Positions 26,544-36,677 are shown, numbered from the stretch's first letter. The stretch is DNA of 64,000 bases from Candidatus Gastranaerophilales bacterium (GCA_028696075.1 JAQVHS010000004.1:81603-145602), one strand, 5' to 3'. Numbers and translations are program-made. The notes: generated by a model not told the origin, from the sequence alone.

Positions 26544-28508
26544 ATGAAGCCATTAAAGCGTTCTACAATTAATTTATTATTAGTAATTGTACTGTTAATA
26601 TTTGCATTTTCGGTGCTTTATATGGTTTCAACCAAATGTTTTGAAAGAACTTTTTACGACCTTTTTACTAAAATAACTGTTTCACAGTCCAAAGCTTCCG
26701 GCGATATTGTTACCGTTGTGATTGACGATGAATCTATCAAAAAAATAGGCGGTTGGCCTTGGGTAAGAACTTATTATACAGATATTTTTGAATTTTTAGA
26801 AAATTATTCCCATTCCAAACTGATTATCTTTGATGCAATCATCTCAATAAACGGGGATGCGCAGGCGGATGCACAATTTTTAAAAAACTTGAAAGGACTT
26901 GATAGCCTTATTGTCGGGATTGACTTTAACAAATCCGACAAAAGCTTTATAAGACCGCAGGATTTAGAGTACTTAAAAAAGAATTTTGCCTTAGAAATTT
27001 TAGATAACCGTTCAGAAAAATTTCAAAGACATTCCGGGTATTCGGGTTTTAACAGTTTATTGGATGATTATATTTACCATATAAATGCAGCCGGAGCTGC
27101 CACTTCTATATTGGATTCTGACGGACTTATAAGGCGTTTTGAGCCTGTAATTAACTTTCAGGGCGGCTATTACCCTTCATTACCTTTAAGCGCTTATCTT
27201 AAGCTAAATCCCGCACAGATTATTATTATAAATGACAACAATTATGAAATAGTTGATAAAGAAGGACACTCTCTAACAATTCCGTTGGTACAGGAAGCTG
27301 ATTCTTCTTCCCAACTCATACATTGGTATAAGCCTTATAACAAAGAAAATTGGGGCGGGCATAAGCAGTACAAAGCCTGGGAAATACTGGAATCTTTCGA
27401 AAATATAAAAAACGGCAAACAACCTTTAGTTAATCCTGCTGAATTCAAAGATAAAATTGTTGTGATAGGAGCAACATCGCCATTTTTACACGATATAAAA
27501 AACACCCCTATTTCTCAAAATTTTCCGGGGGTTGATATTCAGGCAACTGCTGTTGACAACATGTTCAACCAAAACTTCATTAATGCTCCAAAATTATCGT
27601 TAAATTTGCTTATTTTAGGCATGACACTGCTTCTTGTACTGTTAATAACTAAATATTTTTCAAATACAACATCGGCTGTTTTAATTCTTTTATTAGCGTT
27701 CTCATATTTTTATATTGCATTATTCGCATTTTCAAAAGGGGTAATGGTGATAATAATTACGCCTTATCTGTTTGCGCTTTTAGCGTTGATTGTGCTTTAC
27801 GCTTACAAATTTTCCATGGAAGACACCAAAAAGCAAAAACTCAGAGTGGCAATGGAAAAATACGTTAATACCGATATTGTAAGCGAAATCATCCAGCATT
27901 CGGAAGAGGTGAAACTCGGGGGCAAAAAGACTGAACTTACAGTACTTTTGGCAGACATAAGAGGTTTCACAAGAATATCGGAAACTTTAGAACCTGACAG
28001 AGTTTCTGACCTGTTAAACGAATATTTTGCCGAAATGCTTCCAATCATAGGAAAGCATAACGGTAATGTTAATAAGTTTATAGGTGATGCAATTTTAGCC
28101 GTATTCGGAGAATCAACCAAAGACACCAACCACCCTAAAAATGCCATAATTTGCGCTTTTGAAATGCAAGAGAGGATAAAGGAACTCAGGAAAAAATGGA
28201 AAAAAGAAAATAAACCGCTCATCGGTATAAGCATAGGTATAAATACGGGCTTGTCTTTCATTGGCAACATAGGTACAGCTGACAAAATGGAGTATACGGT
28301 TATAGGAGATACCGTCAATGTTGCTTGCAGAATAGAGGCTCAAAACAGGCACTTTAATACCCAAATTCTTATAAGTGAAACTACCTACAATCGCGTGAAA
28401 AATTTTGTAGACGTAATTAAGATAAGTGAAGTCGAAATCCGTGGAAGAGAAAAACACATTAATATTTACGAAGTTATAGATATTTTAAACAAAGATGAAA
28501 CTCGCTGA
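26544..28508 (+). CDS. CHASE2-domain adenylate/guanylate cyclase
   Basis: 654 residues: a transmembrane helix at ~10-30, a large extracytoplasmic CHASE2 sensor domain (~40-340, DIVTVVIDDESIKKIGGWPW is the typical start), three membrane helices (~350-430), then a class III cyclase domain (~465-640). The catalytic metal ligands are D471 (LLADIRGFTR) and D515 (KFIGDAILAVFG). K581 in DKMEYTVIGD specifies adenine, followed by T585, and transition-state residues N592 and R596 lie in VNVACRIE. It should make cAMP in response to an external signal. This architecture is common in cyanobacteria and relatives. The stop overlaps the recG start by 14 nt. Confidence 0.94.
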   Translation: MKPLKRSTINLLLVIVLLIFAFSVLYMVSTKCFERTFYDLFTKITVSQSKASGDIVTVVIDDESIKKIGGWPWVRTYYTDIFEFLENYSHSKLIIFDAIISINGDAQADAQFLKNLKGLDSLIVGIDFNKSDKSFIRPQDLEYLKKNFALEILDNRSEKFQRHSGYSGFNSLLDDYIYHINAAGAATSILDSDGLIRRFEPVINFQGGYYPSLPLSAYLKLNPAQIIIINDNNYEIVDKEGHSLTIPLVQEADSSSQLIHWYKPYNKENWGGHKQYKAWEILESFENIKNGKQPLVNPAEFKDKIVVIGATSPFLHDIKNTPISQNFPGVDIQATAVDNMFNQNFINAPKLSLNLLILGMTLLLVLLITKYFSNTTSAVLILLLAFSYFYIALFAFSKGVMVIIITPYLFALLALIVLYAYKFSMEDTKKQKLRVAMEKYVNTDIVSEIIQHSEEVKLGGKKTELTVLLADIRGFTRISETLEPDRVSDLLNEYFAEMLPIIGKHNGNVNKFIGDAILAVFGESTKDTNHPKNAIICAFEMQERIKELRKKWKKENKPLIGISIGINTGLSFIGNIGTADKMEYTVIGDTVNVACRIEAQNRHFNTQILISETTYNRVKNFVDVIKISEVEIRGREKHINIYEVIDILNKDETR

Positions 28509-30900
28509 TAAATTAACCAATTTCAATACCATAAAAAAGGCTATAGAAATTGAGATTAAAAACAATTACATAAATATAGACGGCAAAACACAGTCTTTTG
28601 CTAAATTTATAGCAGGCGAAGTTAAAAAAATAGTTAAGCTTTTTCCTAAAGAAACCAAATGGAAAAAACTTTTAAAAAAGCTTGAATATTACCATATGGA
28701 CAATGTTTCAGAAAGGATAAACAATTTAAACGAACTTATAATACTCCTTCATACACCGATAGATGAAGACGACACCATAAAAAACAACCTGTATTCCACA
28801 GACCCTGATGAAATTCCCGTAATGTACGCAAAGGGTATAGGACCCAAAGTAGCCAAAATATTAAACAGAGTAAATATTTTCACCATAAGCGACCTAATCA
28901 ATTACTACCCCAAAAGATACCTTGACTACACTCAAAGAACAAAAATCTCCCAAATAGAAAATAACGAACAGGTAACAATCTTCGGCACAATTAAATCCGT
29001 GAGTATGTTCAACTCTAAGAATAAAAACTTAAGCATACTAAAAATCCTTGTTACAGACGGCAGCGGAACGCTCAGCGCAACATGGTTTTATGCAAAAGCA
29101 AACCGCAGTATGCAGGAGAGATACAAAGCCCAATACCCTAAAGGTGCAAATATAATCCTTTCAGGTATTGCAAAGCATGATAAATTCTCAAATCTGTTCG
29201 CTATAGACAGAGCGGAAGCAACAATCATAAGCGGGGATTTTGACGAAAAAGACATAATTCACAACGCAAGAATAGTACCGATATACCCTTTGTGCGAAAA
29301 CCTTAATGCAAAAACTCTTCGCAAAGCCATTTTTAACTGTCTGGAACAATATTCTGATAAAATCAAAACCGTCCTCCCTCAATCAATCCTTGAAAAGCTT
29401 AATCTGTTTGATAAAAAAACAGCGATAAATCAAATCCACTTCCCGTCGGACTTTGATACTTTAGAACAAGCGCGTACCACGCTTATTTTTGAAGAGCTTT
29501 TTATACAACAGCTGAAATTTATGTTAATCAGGGAAGAAACAAAAAGATTAAAAAACACTTTGGTCATAAATATAAAAGAAGGCGGACTGGTTGACAAATT
29601 CGTAAAGTCCCTGCCTTTTACCCTTACCGAGGCTCAAAACAAAGCCTTCAACGAAATTCTAAGCGACCTTAACTCTACCGAACCTATGCAAAGGCTGCTT
29701 CAAGGCGATGTCGGCAGCGGAAAAACAGTAGTAGCTTGCATGATGCTCCTTGCTATAGTAGAAAACGGATATCAAGGCGCGATTATGGCGCCTACCGAAA
29801 TTCTGGCAGAGCAGCATTATAAAAACTTTATCAACTGGCTGACACCGTTGGGTGTGAGCCTTGGGCTGTTTGTAGGCAGACACGGGATAAAAACACGACG
29901 AGAAACCCAAACCAACCTCAAAAACTCACAAACCGATATTGCAATAGGCACTCATGCCTTGATACAAACAGGAGTTGAATTTGCAAACCTTGGCGGTATA
30001 GTAATTGATGAACAGCACAGGTTTGGGGTAAGGCAAAGGAAAGAACTTTCGCAAAAAGGGCTAAATCCTCAAATGCTCACAATGACGGCTACGCCTATTC
30101 CAAGGACGTTAGCGCTGAGTGTGCATGGCGACCTTGATTTAACAATTATAGATGAGCTGCCTGCAGGCAGAAAACCCGTAAAAACCTCTCTCATAAAAGC
30201 TTCACAAAGAACAAAAACTTACGGGCTGATAAGAGAAGAAATTGAAAAAGGCAACAAGGCATATATTGTTTTTCCTCTGATAGACGAATCGGAAACATTA
30301 TCGGCAAAAGCCGCCACAAAAGAAGCTAAACGTCTTGCGGAAAAAGTCTTTCCTGACCTAAAAATAGGGCTTGTCCACGGTAAACAAAAACCGCAGGAAA
30401 AAGAAGAGAATATGCTAAAGTTTAAAAACGGCGAATATCATATTCTTGTAAGCACAACCGTTATTGAGGTAGGTGTTGATATCCCCGATGCGACTGTCAT
30501 GATGATTGAAAACTCCGAACGCTTCGGGCTGTCGCAATTACACCAGTTAAGGGGCAGAGTCGGCAGAAGCGATAAACAATCATATTGTATCCTCGTAAGT
30601 GATACAAACACTTCTGAAACAAAAGAGCGTTTGAACGTGCTGGTGCAGACCAATGACGGGTTTGTAATAGCGGAAAAAGACCTGCAAATACGAGGACCGG
30701 GGGAATTTTTAGGCACAAGACAAAGCGGGCTTCCCGACCTTCTTATTGCAGACATTGTAAGAGATACAAAAATTTTAGAGATGGCAAGAGAAGAAGCAAT
30801 AAATTTCTTAAAAACGGACAATCTCTTAAAATACTCCAATCTGAACAAAATCATCCAAAAACAAATTGAAGATATGAAATCTTTTATTAATGCGGGTTAA
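28495..30900 (+). CDS. recG: ATP-dependent DNA helicase RecG
   Basis: 801 residues, longer than the ~690 of E. coli because of a ~110-residue N-terminal extension, also seen in cyanobacterial RecG. It reverses stalled replication forks and branch-migrates Holliday junctions. An HhH-like KGIGPKVAKILNRVNIFTIS leads into the wedge OB domain (NEQVTIFGTIKSV). The superfamily 2 helicase motifs follow: Walker A GDVGSGKT with K410, DEQH, TATPIPRT, and VIEVGVDIPDAT plus the LHQLRGRVGR motif VI. Translation is probably coupled to the cyclase gene. Confidence 0.96.
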   Translation: MKLADKLTNFNTIKKAIEIEIKNNYINIDGKTQSFAKFIAGEVKKIVKLFPKETKWKKLLKKLEYYHMDNVSERINNLNELIILLHTPIDEDDTIKNNLYSTDPDEIPVMYAKGIGPKVAKILNRVNIFTISDLINYYPKRYLDYTQRTKISQIENNEQVTIFGTIKSVSMFNSKNKNLSILKILVTDGSGTLSATWFYAKANRSMQERYKAQYPKGANIILSGIAKHDKFSNLFAIDRAEATIISGDFDEKDIIHNARIVPIYPLCENLNAKTLRKAIFNCLEQYSDKIKTVLPQSILEKLNLFDKKTAINQIHFPSDFDTLEQARTTLIFEELFIQQLKFMLIREETKRLKNTLVINIKEGGLVDKFVKSLPFTLTEAQNKAFNEILSDLNSTEPMQRLLQGDVGSGKTVVACMMLLAIVENGYQGAIMAPTEILAEQHYKNFINWLTPLGVSLGLFVGRHGIKTRRETQTNLKNSQTDIAIGTHALIQTGVEFANLGGIVIDEQHRFGVRQRKELSQKGLNPQMLTMTATPIPRTLALSVHGDLDLTIIDELPAGRKPVKTSLIKASQRTKTYGLIREEIEKGNKAYIVFPLIDESETLSAKAATKEAKRLAEKVFPDLKIGLVHGKQKPQEKEENMLKFKNGEYHILVSTTVIEVGVDIPDATVMMIENSERFGLSQLHQLRGRVGRSDKQSYCILVSDTNTSETKERLNVLVQTNDGFVIAEKDLQIRGPGEFLGTRQSGLPDLLIADIVRDTKILEMAREEAINFLKTDNLLKYSNLNKIIQKQIEDMKSFINAG

Positions 30901-30941
30901 TTTAATAGGCAAAAAATTTTTTATATTGTAAAATAAAACCT

Positions 30942-32297
30942 ATGAGCAGAAAATATGACATAGTAATAATAGGTTCAGGTCCCGCAGGGTATACAAGCGC
31001 AATAAGAGCCTCGCAATTAGGGGCAAAAACAGCTGTTATTGAAGCGGGTTTTGTTGGCGGAGTTTGCTTAAACAGAGGGTGTATACCGAGCAAGTCGATG
31101 CTTTTTCAAACCCAAAAATTTGCAGATTGCAAAAGCCTCGATAAGTATGGCATAAGCATAGAAAATTTATCGTTTGATTTTGCCAAAATGCTTGAAAACC
31201 GCACCACTACCATCGAAAAAATCAGGAAAAGCCTCGAAAATACAATTACTTCAAACGGCGCTGAAATTATATGCGGTATGGCAAAACTTGATGAGAACGG
31301 AAGACTTTTTGTAAAAGATGAACAAATAGAATACGGTAAGTTAATCATAGCCACGGGGGCTAAACCGAGACCATTGCCTGGTATGCCTTTTGATAATCAT
31401 TTTATTATCAACTCGGATACAATGCTTTGTCTTAAAGAAATGCCCGAAACAACATTTATTATAGGCAGCGGCGCAATAGGCATAGAATGGGCAAGAATTT
31501 TGTCCGCTATGGGGAAAAAAGTGATAATAATGGAACTTGCCGACAGGTTAGCTCCTTTTACAGATGAAAACGTATCTAAGTACGTTGAGCGTATAATGAA
31601 AAAGCAGCGGATAGAATTTTATACCTCAACTTCAATAAAATCAATAGAAGACAGAAAAGTTATTTTATCAAACGATAAAGAGTTTGAAGTCGATAAAATC
31701 CTTGTAGCGGTAGGGAGGATTCCCAATCTGATGGGGATTGACAAGCCGGGATTTGAAACAGACAGAGGCTTTATAAAAACGGATGAAAATTTTAAAACAA
31801 ATCTTGATAACGTCTATGCAATAGGCGATATAACAGGCATACAAATGCTTGCCCATACTGCATCTTATCAGGCAATGCAATTGATTGAACATTTACTTCT
31901 AAATAAACCCGTCGAAATAAACTACAAAAATGTACCTTACATTGTATACGGCAAACCGGAAATAGCTTGTGTAGGCTACACGGAAGCCAAATTAAAAGCT
32001 GAAAATATTGAATATGAAGCTATACAATTGCCGCTTACCATTAGCGCCAAAGCTTATATTGACGGCGAAACAGACTCAATGGTCAAAATCCTTGTATCAA
32101 ATGACTTAATCGTAGGAGCTGCTATTATTGCAAATGATGCTTCTGCCTTGCTCCAACAGCTTACTATTGCAATGGACAGAAAAATAAAAGTTTCAGAATT
32201 GATAGAAGTCGTTTTCCCTCACCCCACCACCTCAGAGGCTTTGCTTGAAGCGCTTGCAAGTTTTCACAATAAATCCCTGCATGTAAGAAAGGTTTAA
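30942..32297 (+). CDS. lpdA: Dihydrolipoamide dehydrogenase (E3)
   Basis: 451 residues, pyridine nucleotide-disulfide oxidoreductase fold. FAD-binding GSGPAGYTSAIRASQLG at the N-terminus, the redox disulfide C42/C47 (GGVCLNRGCIPSK), NAD-binding GSGAIGIEWARILSAMG, the second FAD motif YAIGDITG, and the C-terminal active-site HPTTSEALLEA (His-Glu) are all present. E3 reoxidises lipoyl domains of 2-oxoacid dehydrogenases or the glycine cleavage system. It is 3 nt upstream of lipA, so the operon joins lipoyl cofactor synthesis and use. No E1 or E2 genes are in the window. Confidence 0.94.
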   Translation: MSRKYDIVIIGSGPAGYTSAIRASQLGAKTAVIEAGFVGGVCLNRGCIPSKSMLFQTQKFADCKSLDKYGISIENLSFDFAKMLENRTTTIEKIRKSLENTITSNGAEIICGMAKLDENGRLFVKDEQIEYGKLIIATGAKPRPLPGMPFDNHFIINSDTMLCLKEMPETTFIIGSGAIGIEWARILSAMGKKVIIMELADRLAPFTDENVSKYVERIMKKQRIEFYTSTSIKSIEDRKVILSNDKEFEVDKILVAVGRIPNLMGIDKPGFETDRGFIKTDENFKTNLDNVYAIGDITGIQMLAHTASYQAMQLIEHLLLNKPVEINYKNVPYIVYGKPEIACVGYTEAKLKAENIEYEAIQLPLTISAKAYIDGETDSMVKILVSNDLIVGAAIIANDASALLQQLTIAMDRKIKVSELIEVVFPHPTTSEALLEALASFHNKSLHVRKV

Positions 32298-32300
32298 AGA

Positions 32301-33161
32301 ATGCAAACACAAAGCAGACAACGACTTCCGCAATGGCTGAGAAGAGGCGTAATTGAATGCGACAGCACAAAAATTGTACGGGATATTTTAAAAGAAAATA
32401 ATCTTAATACTGTTTGTGATTCCGCCAGATGTCCTAACAAAGCCGAGTGTTTCTCAAAAAAAACAGCTACTTTTATGATTATGGGCAAAAACTGCACCCG
32501 CGGCTGCCGGTTTTGTGCGGTAAATCATACAAAACCGGAACCGCTAGACGAAAACGAACCTCTCAATATCGCTCTTGCAGTGCAAAAGTTAAGCCTTCTG
32601 TATGCGGTAATCACATCTGTTACCAGAGATGACTTGCCTGACGGCGGAGCGGAGCATTTTTTGAAAACCATTATAAAAGTAAACGAACTGAACCCCGATG
32701 TAAAAATAGAGGTTTTAACTCCTGATTTCAAAGGTGATACAACCTCCATTGATACGGTAATAAATTCGCCGCTGTCTGTTTTCAACCATAACCTTGAAAC
32801 AACAAAAAGGCTTCACAAAACTATCCGTCCACAGGCCGGTTATGAGCGTTCGTTGGAAGTTCTTCGTTATGTCAAACAAACTCGTCCCGACCTGAAAACC
32901 AAGACAGGTTTAATGGTTGGTTTAGGTGAAACTTTTGATGAGCTTGAAGAAATCTTCAAAGACCTAAAATCAATCAACTGCGATATTGTGACAATAGGGC
33001 AGTATATACAGCCGTCAAAAAATAATGTTGAAGTCGTAAGATATGTGGAGCCGCAAGAATTTGAAGAACTGGAAAAACTCGCCAAATCTATCGGTATCAA
33101 ATACACCTTTTTTGCCCCTTTAGCCAGAAGTTCATATCGTGCAAAAGAAGTCTTTGAATAA
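32301..33161 (+). CDS. lipA: Lipoyl synthase
   Basis: 286 residues, standard for LipA, a radical SAM enzyme that inserts two sulfurs into octanoyl groups on lipoyl domains. Two iron-sulfur sites are seen: the auxiliary cluster cysteines C-x4-C-x5-C (CDSARCPNKAEC) and the radical SAM CTRGCRFC. The C-terminus ends PLARSSYRAKEVF, with the RSSY motif whose serine ligates the auxiliary cluster. The gene follows lpdA by 3 nt. A lipB-like octanoyltransferase is not visible nearby. Confidence 0.97.
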   Translation: MQTQSRQRLPQWLRRGVIECDSTKIVRDILKENNLNTVCDSARCPNKAECFSKKTATFMIMGKNCTRGCRFCAVNHTKPEPLDENEPLNIALAVQKLSLLYAVITSVTRDDLPDGGAEHFLKTIIKVNELNPDVKIEVLTPDFKGDTTSIDTVINSPLSVFNHNLETTKRLHKTIRPQAGYERSLEVLRYVKQTRPDLKTKTGLMVGLGETFDELEEIFKDLKSINCDIVTIGQYIQPSKNNVEVVRYVEPQEFEELEKLAKSIGIKYTFFAPLARSSYRAKEVFE

Positions 33162-33163
33162 AA

Positions 33164-33607
33164 CTAAACAGCTATTTTAATAATGACTTTTTTTACTTTT
33201 TTGGCAGTGTCAATCTGCTGAGAAGGTAAGTGGGCATCTTGCGGGAAAAATATTAGAAAATCACCCTCTGACGCCTCACAAAAATCACACTTGCCTTCGT
33301 AAAAAATCAAATCAGTTTCTTCATTATAGTCACAGACGGGTTTCAAGCCATCCAAAGGGCAAAACCCAAAACGCTCTGCGCCTGTAATCATAAACTGGAT
33401 ATCAATATATTTTCTGTGGGATTCTATATTATCAGAGAGTTTTGTTTCATACTCCTGAACGTTCATAAAAACATCATCACCGTCTATAACGTATTTGCCT
33501 GAAGGTACATCCTTCAAATCATTTGCTTCAAGGTATTTAAGCGCCTGTTTGATACGCGGCGATAAACCGTAATAATATTTTGCATTTTTTATACTGTCTT
33601 TAATCAT
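33164..33607 (-). CDS. YhcH/YjgK/YiaL-family protein
   Basis: 147 residues from the ATG at 33607 (AAAGGC 8 nt upstream); an earlier start at 33625 overlaps the upstream gene. The cupin-like pattern ESHRKYIDIQFMITGAERFG, then FFPQDAHLPSQQ near the C-terminus, is diagnostic: these residues hold a metal in this family. Members are linked to sialic acid and other sugar catabolism, probably as anomerases or epimerases. It forms a small minus-strand cluster with a PHP phosphoesterase and deoC. The substrate is not known. Confidence 0.85.
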   Translation of the reverse strand: MIKDSIKNAKYYYGLSPRIKQALKYLEANDLKDVPSGKYVIDGDDVFMNVQEYETKLSDNIESHRKYIDIQFMITGAERFGFCPLDGLKPVCDYNEETDLIFYEGKCDFCEASEGDFLIFFPQDAHLPSQQIDTAKKVKKVIIKIAV

Positions 33608-33617
33608 TTTTTTGCCT

Positions 33618-34649
33618 TTATACAACCTTTATCGGATTGGTAAACACATAAGGAATACCTTTAAAATAGGCTTCGACTCTGTATTTACCCGGTTTAAGAT
33701 TATCATATTCAATCAAACTTGTTTTTTTATCGTAGATTTTCTCTCCGTTATAAATCAACCTTACATCAGCGCCAACAGGAATTTTAAAAACAAGTTCGCA
33801 ATATGGTTCGCTCTCAAAAGTACCTCCTGCATGAACTTCAGCATCTTTGCCTTTAGCATAAAACTGAGGTAAATCGGAAGTTTTGGCGGCTTTTTTGTTC
33901 AGTATTATGTTATTACCTTTTTTTATTGCTTCAAAAATTTGCGTTTTTGCTTCATTAAAGTCTGAAGATAAAGGTGTAGCCAAATTAATCACATTATTCA
34001 AGGCTGTAAAATAATCATAATAATCAGAAACTATAAAATTCAACCCAAAGCGGTTTACAACAAATCTGTGCGCGTCAACGCCGCCAATTGCAGGGACAAT
34101 ATTGCGCTTTGAATTATTAAGCCTATCCCACCACTGTAAAACAGGCACCGTAGGACCTTTTGCTCTTTTATGCCTTAATAAATGCTGAATGAGCTGGCTA
34201 TTATTTAATGAAAAATGGTCAATCCAATCAGATAAATAATTCCAAACCTCAAGACCGTCAAAAGTATTTATACTCCAATCAAGCCAACGTAAAGCCACAT
34301 GATTATTCTTGCGATAAATATTTTCATCGGGATGCGCTACGAAGCAAAATCCGCCCTGCTTATGGACTTCATCTATAAATAATTCGGGAGCAAGTTCTTC
34401 ATCGATTTCTTTTTTTACATCAAATGCCAAAAGGTGATTAGAAGTTGCAGGCGAAATTTCGTCAATCACAAGTACACAAACTCCGTCATAAAAGCCCTCT
34501 TCTTCAAGTCCTTTTAAAGAGTTGTGGTCAGATACTACTATAAAATCCAACCCCGCCCGTTTAGCTTCTTTAGCTATAAAATCAATCGTTTTTGTTCCGT
34601 CAGAATAGGTGGAGTGCATATGAATTGCACCTTTATAAGTATATACCAC
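33618..34649 (-). CDS. PHP-domain metal-dependent phosphoesterase
   Basis: 343 residues. PHP motifs are clear: KGAIHMHSTYSDGT (motif I), DFIVVSDHNS (motif II), FVAHPDENI (motif III) and PAIGGVDAHRF (motif IV), giving the trinuclear metal site. The last ~90 residues form a separate strand-rich domain (VFKIPVGADVRLIYNGEKIY ... PGKYRVEAYF), Ig-like in pattern. Stand-alone PHP proteins hydrolyse phosphate monoesters or nucleotides such as pAp. It starts 3 nt from the deoC stop and so is cotranscribed with it. Confidence 0.85.
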   Translation of the reverse strand: MVYTYKGAIHMHSTYSDGTKTIDFIAKEAKRAGLDFIVVSDHNSLKGLEEEGFYDGVCVLVIDEISPATSNHLLAFDVKKEIDEELAPELFIDEVHKQGGFCFVAHPDENIYRKNNHVALRWLDWSINTFDGLEVWNYLSDWIDHFSLNNSQLIQHLLRHKRAKGPTVPVLQWWDRLNNSKRNIVPAIGGVDAHRFVVNRFGLNFIVSDYYDYFTALNNVINLATPLSSDFNEAKTQIFEAIKKGNNIILNKKAAKTSDLPQFYAKGKDAEVHAGGTFESEPYCELVFKIPVGADVRLIYNGEKIYDKKTSLIEYDNLKPGKYRVEAYFKGIPYVFTNPIKVV

Positions 34650-34651
34650 TT

Positions 34652-35305
34652 TTAACCTTTCACTATAGCAGCACCTGAACTTGTACCAAGCCTTGCTGCA
34701 CCTGCCTCAATAAGTTTTACGGCATCGTCATAAGTTTTAATGCCGCCGCTTGCTTTAACTTCAAGCCCAAAATCTTTTACGGTTTCATACATAACTCTTA
34801 CATCTGGCGCTTTTGCCCCTGCTCCGTTTTTGACGAAACCTGTAGATGTTTTAACAAAAGAAGCGCCGGATTTCGCACAAATCAAACTTGCCTGTTTAAT
34901 CTCATCAGAAGTAAGCAAATCTGTCTCAAGTATAACTTTCACAGGGATAGCGCCTGCTGCCGCTACCACGGCTTCAAGATCAGACTGCACCAAAGAATAC
35001 TTCTTGTCCTTCATTGCAGTGATATTAAGTACCATATCAACTTCATCGGCGCCGTCTTCAATTGCTTTTGCTGTTTCAAATGCTTTTACATCGCTTCTTG
35101 AAGCCCCCAGAGGGAAACCGACAACAGTTACAATTTTAACATTAGAGCCGTTGAGATATTCTTTTGCAAATCTAACATTTACGGGATTTACACAAACACC
35201 CAAAAACTTATATGCCACAGCTTCATCAAAAAGTTTTTTCAATTCAGCTTCCGTTGCGTCAGGTTTTAACAGAGTATGCTCTATGTAATTATTAATTTCT
35301 TTCAT
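34652..35305 (-). CDS. deoC: Deoxyribose-phosphate aldolase
   Basis: 217 residues, TIM barrel. It cleaves 2-deoxyribose-5-phosphate to glyceraldehyde-3-phosphate and acetaldehyde in deoxynucleoside salvage. Seen: IEHTLLKPDATEAELKKLFD at the start, KIVTVVGFPLG, GADEVDMVLN, the Schiff-base lysine in FVKTSTGF, and the proton-relay lysine and phosphate loop in VKASGGIKTYDDA and GTSSG. First gene of a three-gene minus-strand operon, divergent from the TPR gene. Confidence 0.96.
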   Translation of the reverse strand: MKEINNYIEHTLLKPDATEAELKKLFDEAVAYKFLGVCVNPVNVRFAKEYLNGSNVKIVTVVGFPLGASRSDVKAFETAKAIEDGADEVDMVLNITAMKDKKYSLVQSDLEAVVAAAGAIPVKVILETDLLTSDEIKQASLICAKSGASFVKTSTGFVKNGAGAKAPDVRVMYETVKDFGLEVKASGGIKTYDDAVKLIEAGAARLGTSSGAAIVKG

Positions 35306-35363
35306 ATTTTCCTCTTCTTAACTATAATATTTATTGTCTACAAAAATACAGTTTTGGTCAAAT

Positions 35364-36677
35364 ATGAAAAGAGCCATCCTAACAATTTTAATAATGCTGC
35401 TAATTTCTCCAAGTGTTTGCGCAAAAGATAATACAGCACAGATGATTTATGCTGATGCCTACGGGCATCTTATCAAAAATAACCTTTTTGAATCTAAAAG
35501 ACTTTATGAAAAAGGCATTAAAATATACCCGAACAGCTCATTTTTGTACGCAGGTCTGGGGGATGTTTATTTAAAAGAAAAAAAATATGACAAAGCCCTG
35601 GAATATTACACACAGGCGCAAAGAAAAAGCCCCGCCAACCCCAACTATAAAATAAGTTTTTATAACGTAATGGCTGAAAAAATAAACGCAAAAATACAAT
35701 CCTCGGTGGAGCTGTTTTTTGCCGCCTCAAAAAATGCAACGGATAATGCTGTTATAGCTAAAAATATAATGGCTGTTAACAATGAAGATTACACAGCCCT
35801 GCGGTTTATAACCGATTTTTATCAGGATTTTAACGATAAAGACCTGCAAGAAGGTAATCAGGAACGCTTTAACGGTAAATACGACAAAGCCGTCAAAGCT
35901 TATCAAAACACTCTTTTAAAGGCACCTGACAACTATAAAGCGCTGAATAATATTGCCCTGCTTTATATGGACAAAAAAGACTTTAAAACAGCGCTTGTAT
36001 ACTTAAAAAAATCGGAAGAAAATAACAAAAACTCTTCTTATATTTACAACAATCTTGCTGTATGTTCTTTTTATCTGAACAATTACAATGAGATGAACTC
36101 TTATTTTGACAAAGCATTAAAAAGCTACAAAGACTATTCAAGCGTTTATAATAATCGTGCGGCGGCAGAAATTTATATTGCATTAAATTCCTTCAATAAC
36201 CAAAATATTGCCGCATTAGCAGGTATAGCCAAGTCACACCCTGATAATATTTTCGCTAAAAGAACACTGGCATCGCTTTATAATTTGAAAGGAGATTATT
36301 CCAACGCCGCTGCAGTTATAAACACCGCCAACAATGCCTATAACTTTAATCTGTTTTACCTAAAAGCGTTATACAATTTTAAAAATAAAGATTATCTGAC
36401 TGCGAATGCCGATATAGACAAAGCTATTTCTCTGTATTCCTCAAACCCTGATTTTTTCATACTAAAAGCAAGAATATTAAGTGCAACTGGCGATTTGTCG
36501 GGAGCAGCGGAATACTTTGAAAAATCAATATCCAAAAGACCTTCAAACAACACCATTTATTATTACTATGCCCAATCTCTCGCTAAAATCGGACGTTTCA
36601 AAGAAGCGGGCATGATGATGAGCAAGTACCTTGAGATGAATAATATAAAAATCAGTTCTGATGTGTTTTTGAAATAG
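35364..36677 (+). CDS. Exported TPR-repeat protein
   Basis: 437 residues from the ATG at 35364; an upstream TTG is excluded because a TATAAT at 35323-35328 puts the transcript start near 35335. The N-terminus is a signal peptide (KRAILTILIMLLISPSVCAK). About ten TPR units follow (for example LYAGLGDVYLKEKKYDKALE and ALNNIALLYMDKKDFKTALV). Aromatic residues are frequent (Tyr, Phe), and Asn is abundant. It should be a periplasmic or surface scaffold. It is transcribed divergently from deoC. Partner unknown; unrelated in sequence detail to the TPR protein at 10.5-11.7 kb. Confidence 0.85.
   Translation: MKRAILTILIMLLISPSVCAKDNTAQMIYADAYGHLIKNNLFESKRLYEKGIKIYPNSSFLYAGLGDVYLKEKKYDKALEYYTQAQRKSPANPNYKISFYNVMAEKINAKIQSSVELFFAASKNATDNAVIAKNIMAVNNEDYTALRFITDFYQDFNDKDLQEGNQERFNGKYDKAVKAYQNTLLKAPDNYKALNNIALLYMDKKDFKTALVYLKKSEENNKNSSYIYNNLAVCSFYLNNYNEMNSYFDKALKSYKDYSSVYNNRAAAEIYIALNSFNNQNIAALAGIAKSHPDNIFAKRTLASLYNLKGDYSNAAAVINTANNAYNFNLFYLKALYNFKNKDYLTANADIDKAISLYSSNPDFFILKARILSATGDLSGAAEYFEKSISKRPSNNTIYYYYAQSLAKIGRFKEAGMMMSKYLEMNNIKISSDVFLK

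Noticed and set aside
27803-28318. A 171-codon minus-strand frame
   Set aside because: It is antisense to the adenylate cyclase catalytic domain, with no ribosome-binding site or protein-like pattern.
34740-35288. A 182-codon plus-strand frame
   Set aside because: It is exactly antisense to deoC, which has complete family motifs; codon usage mirrors deoC.
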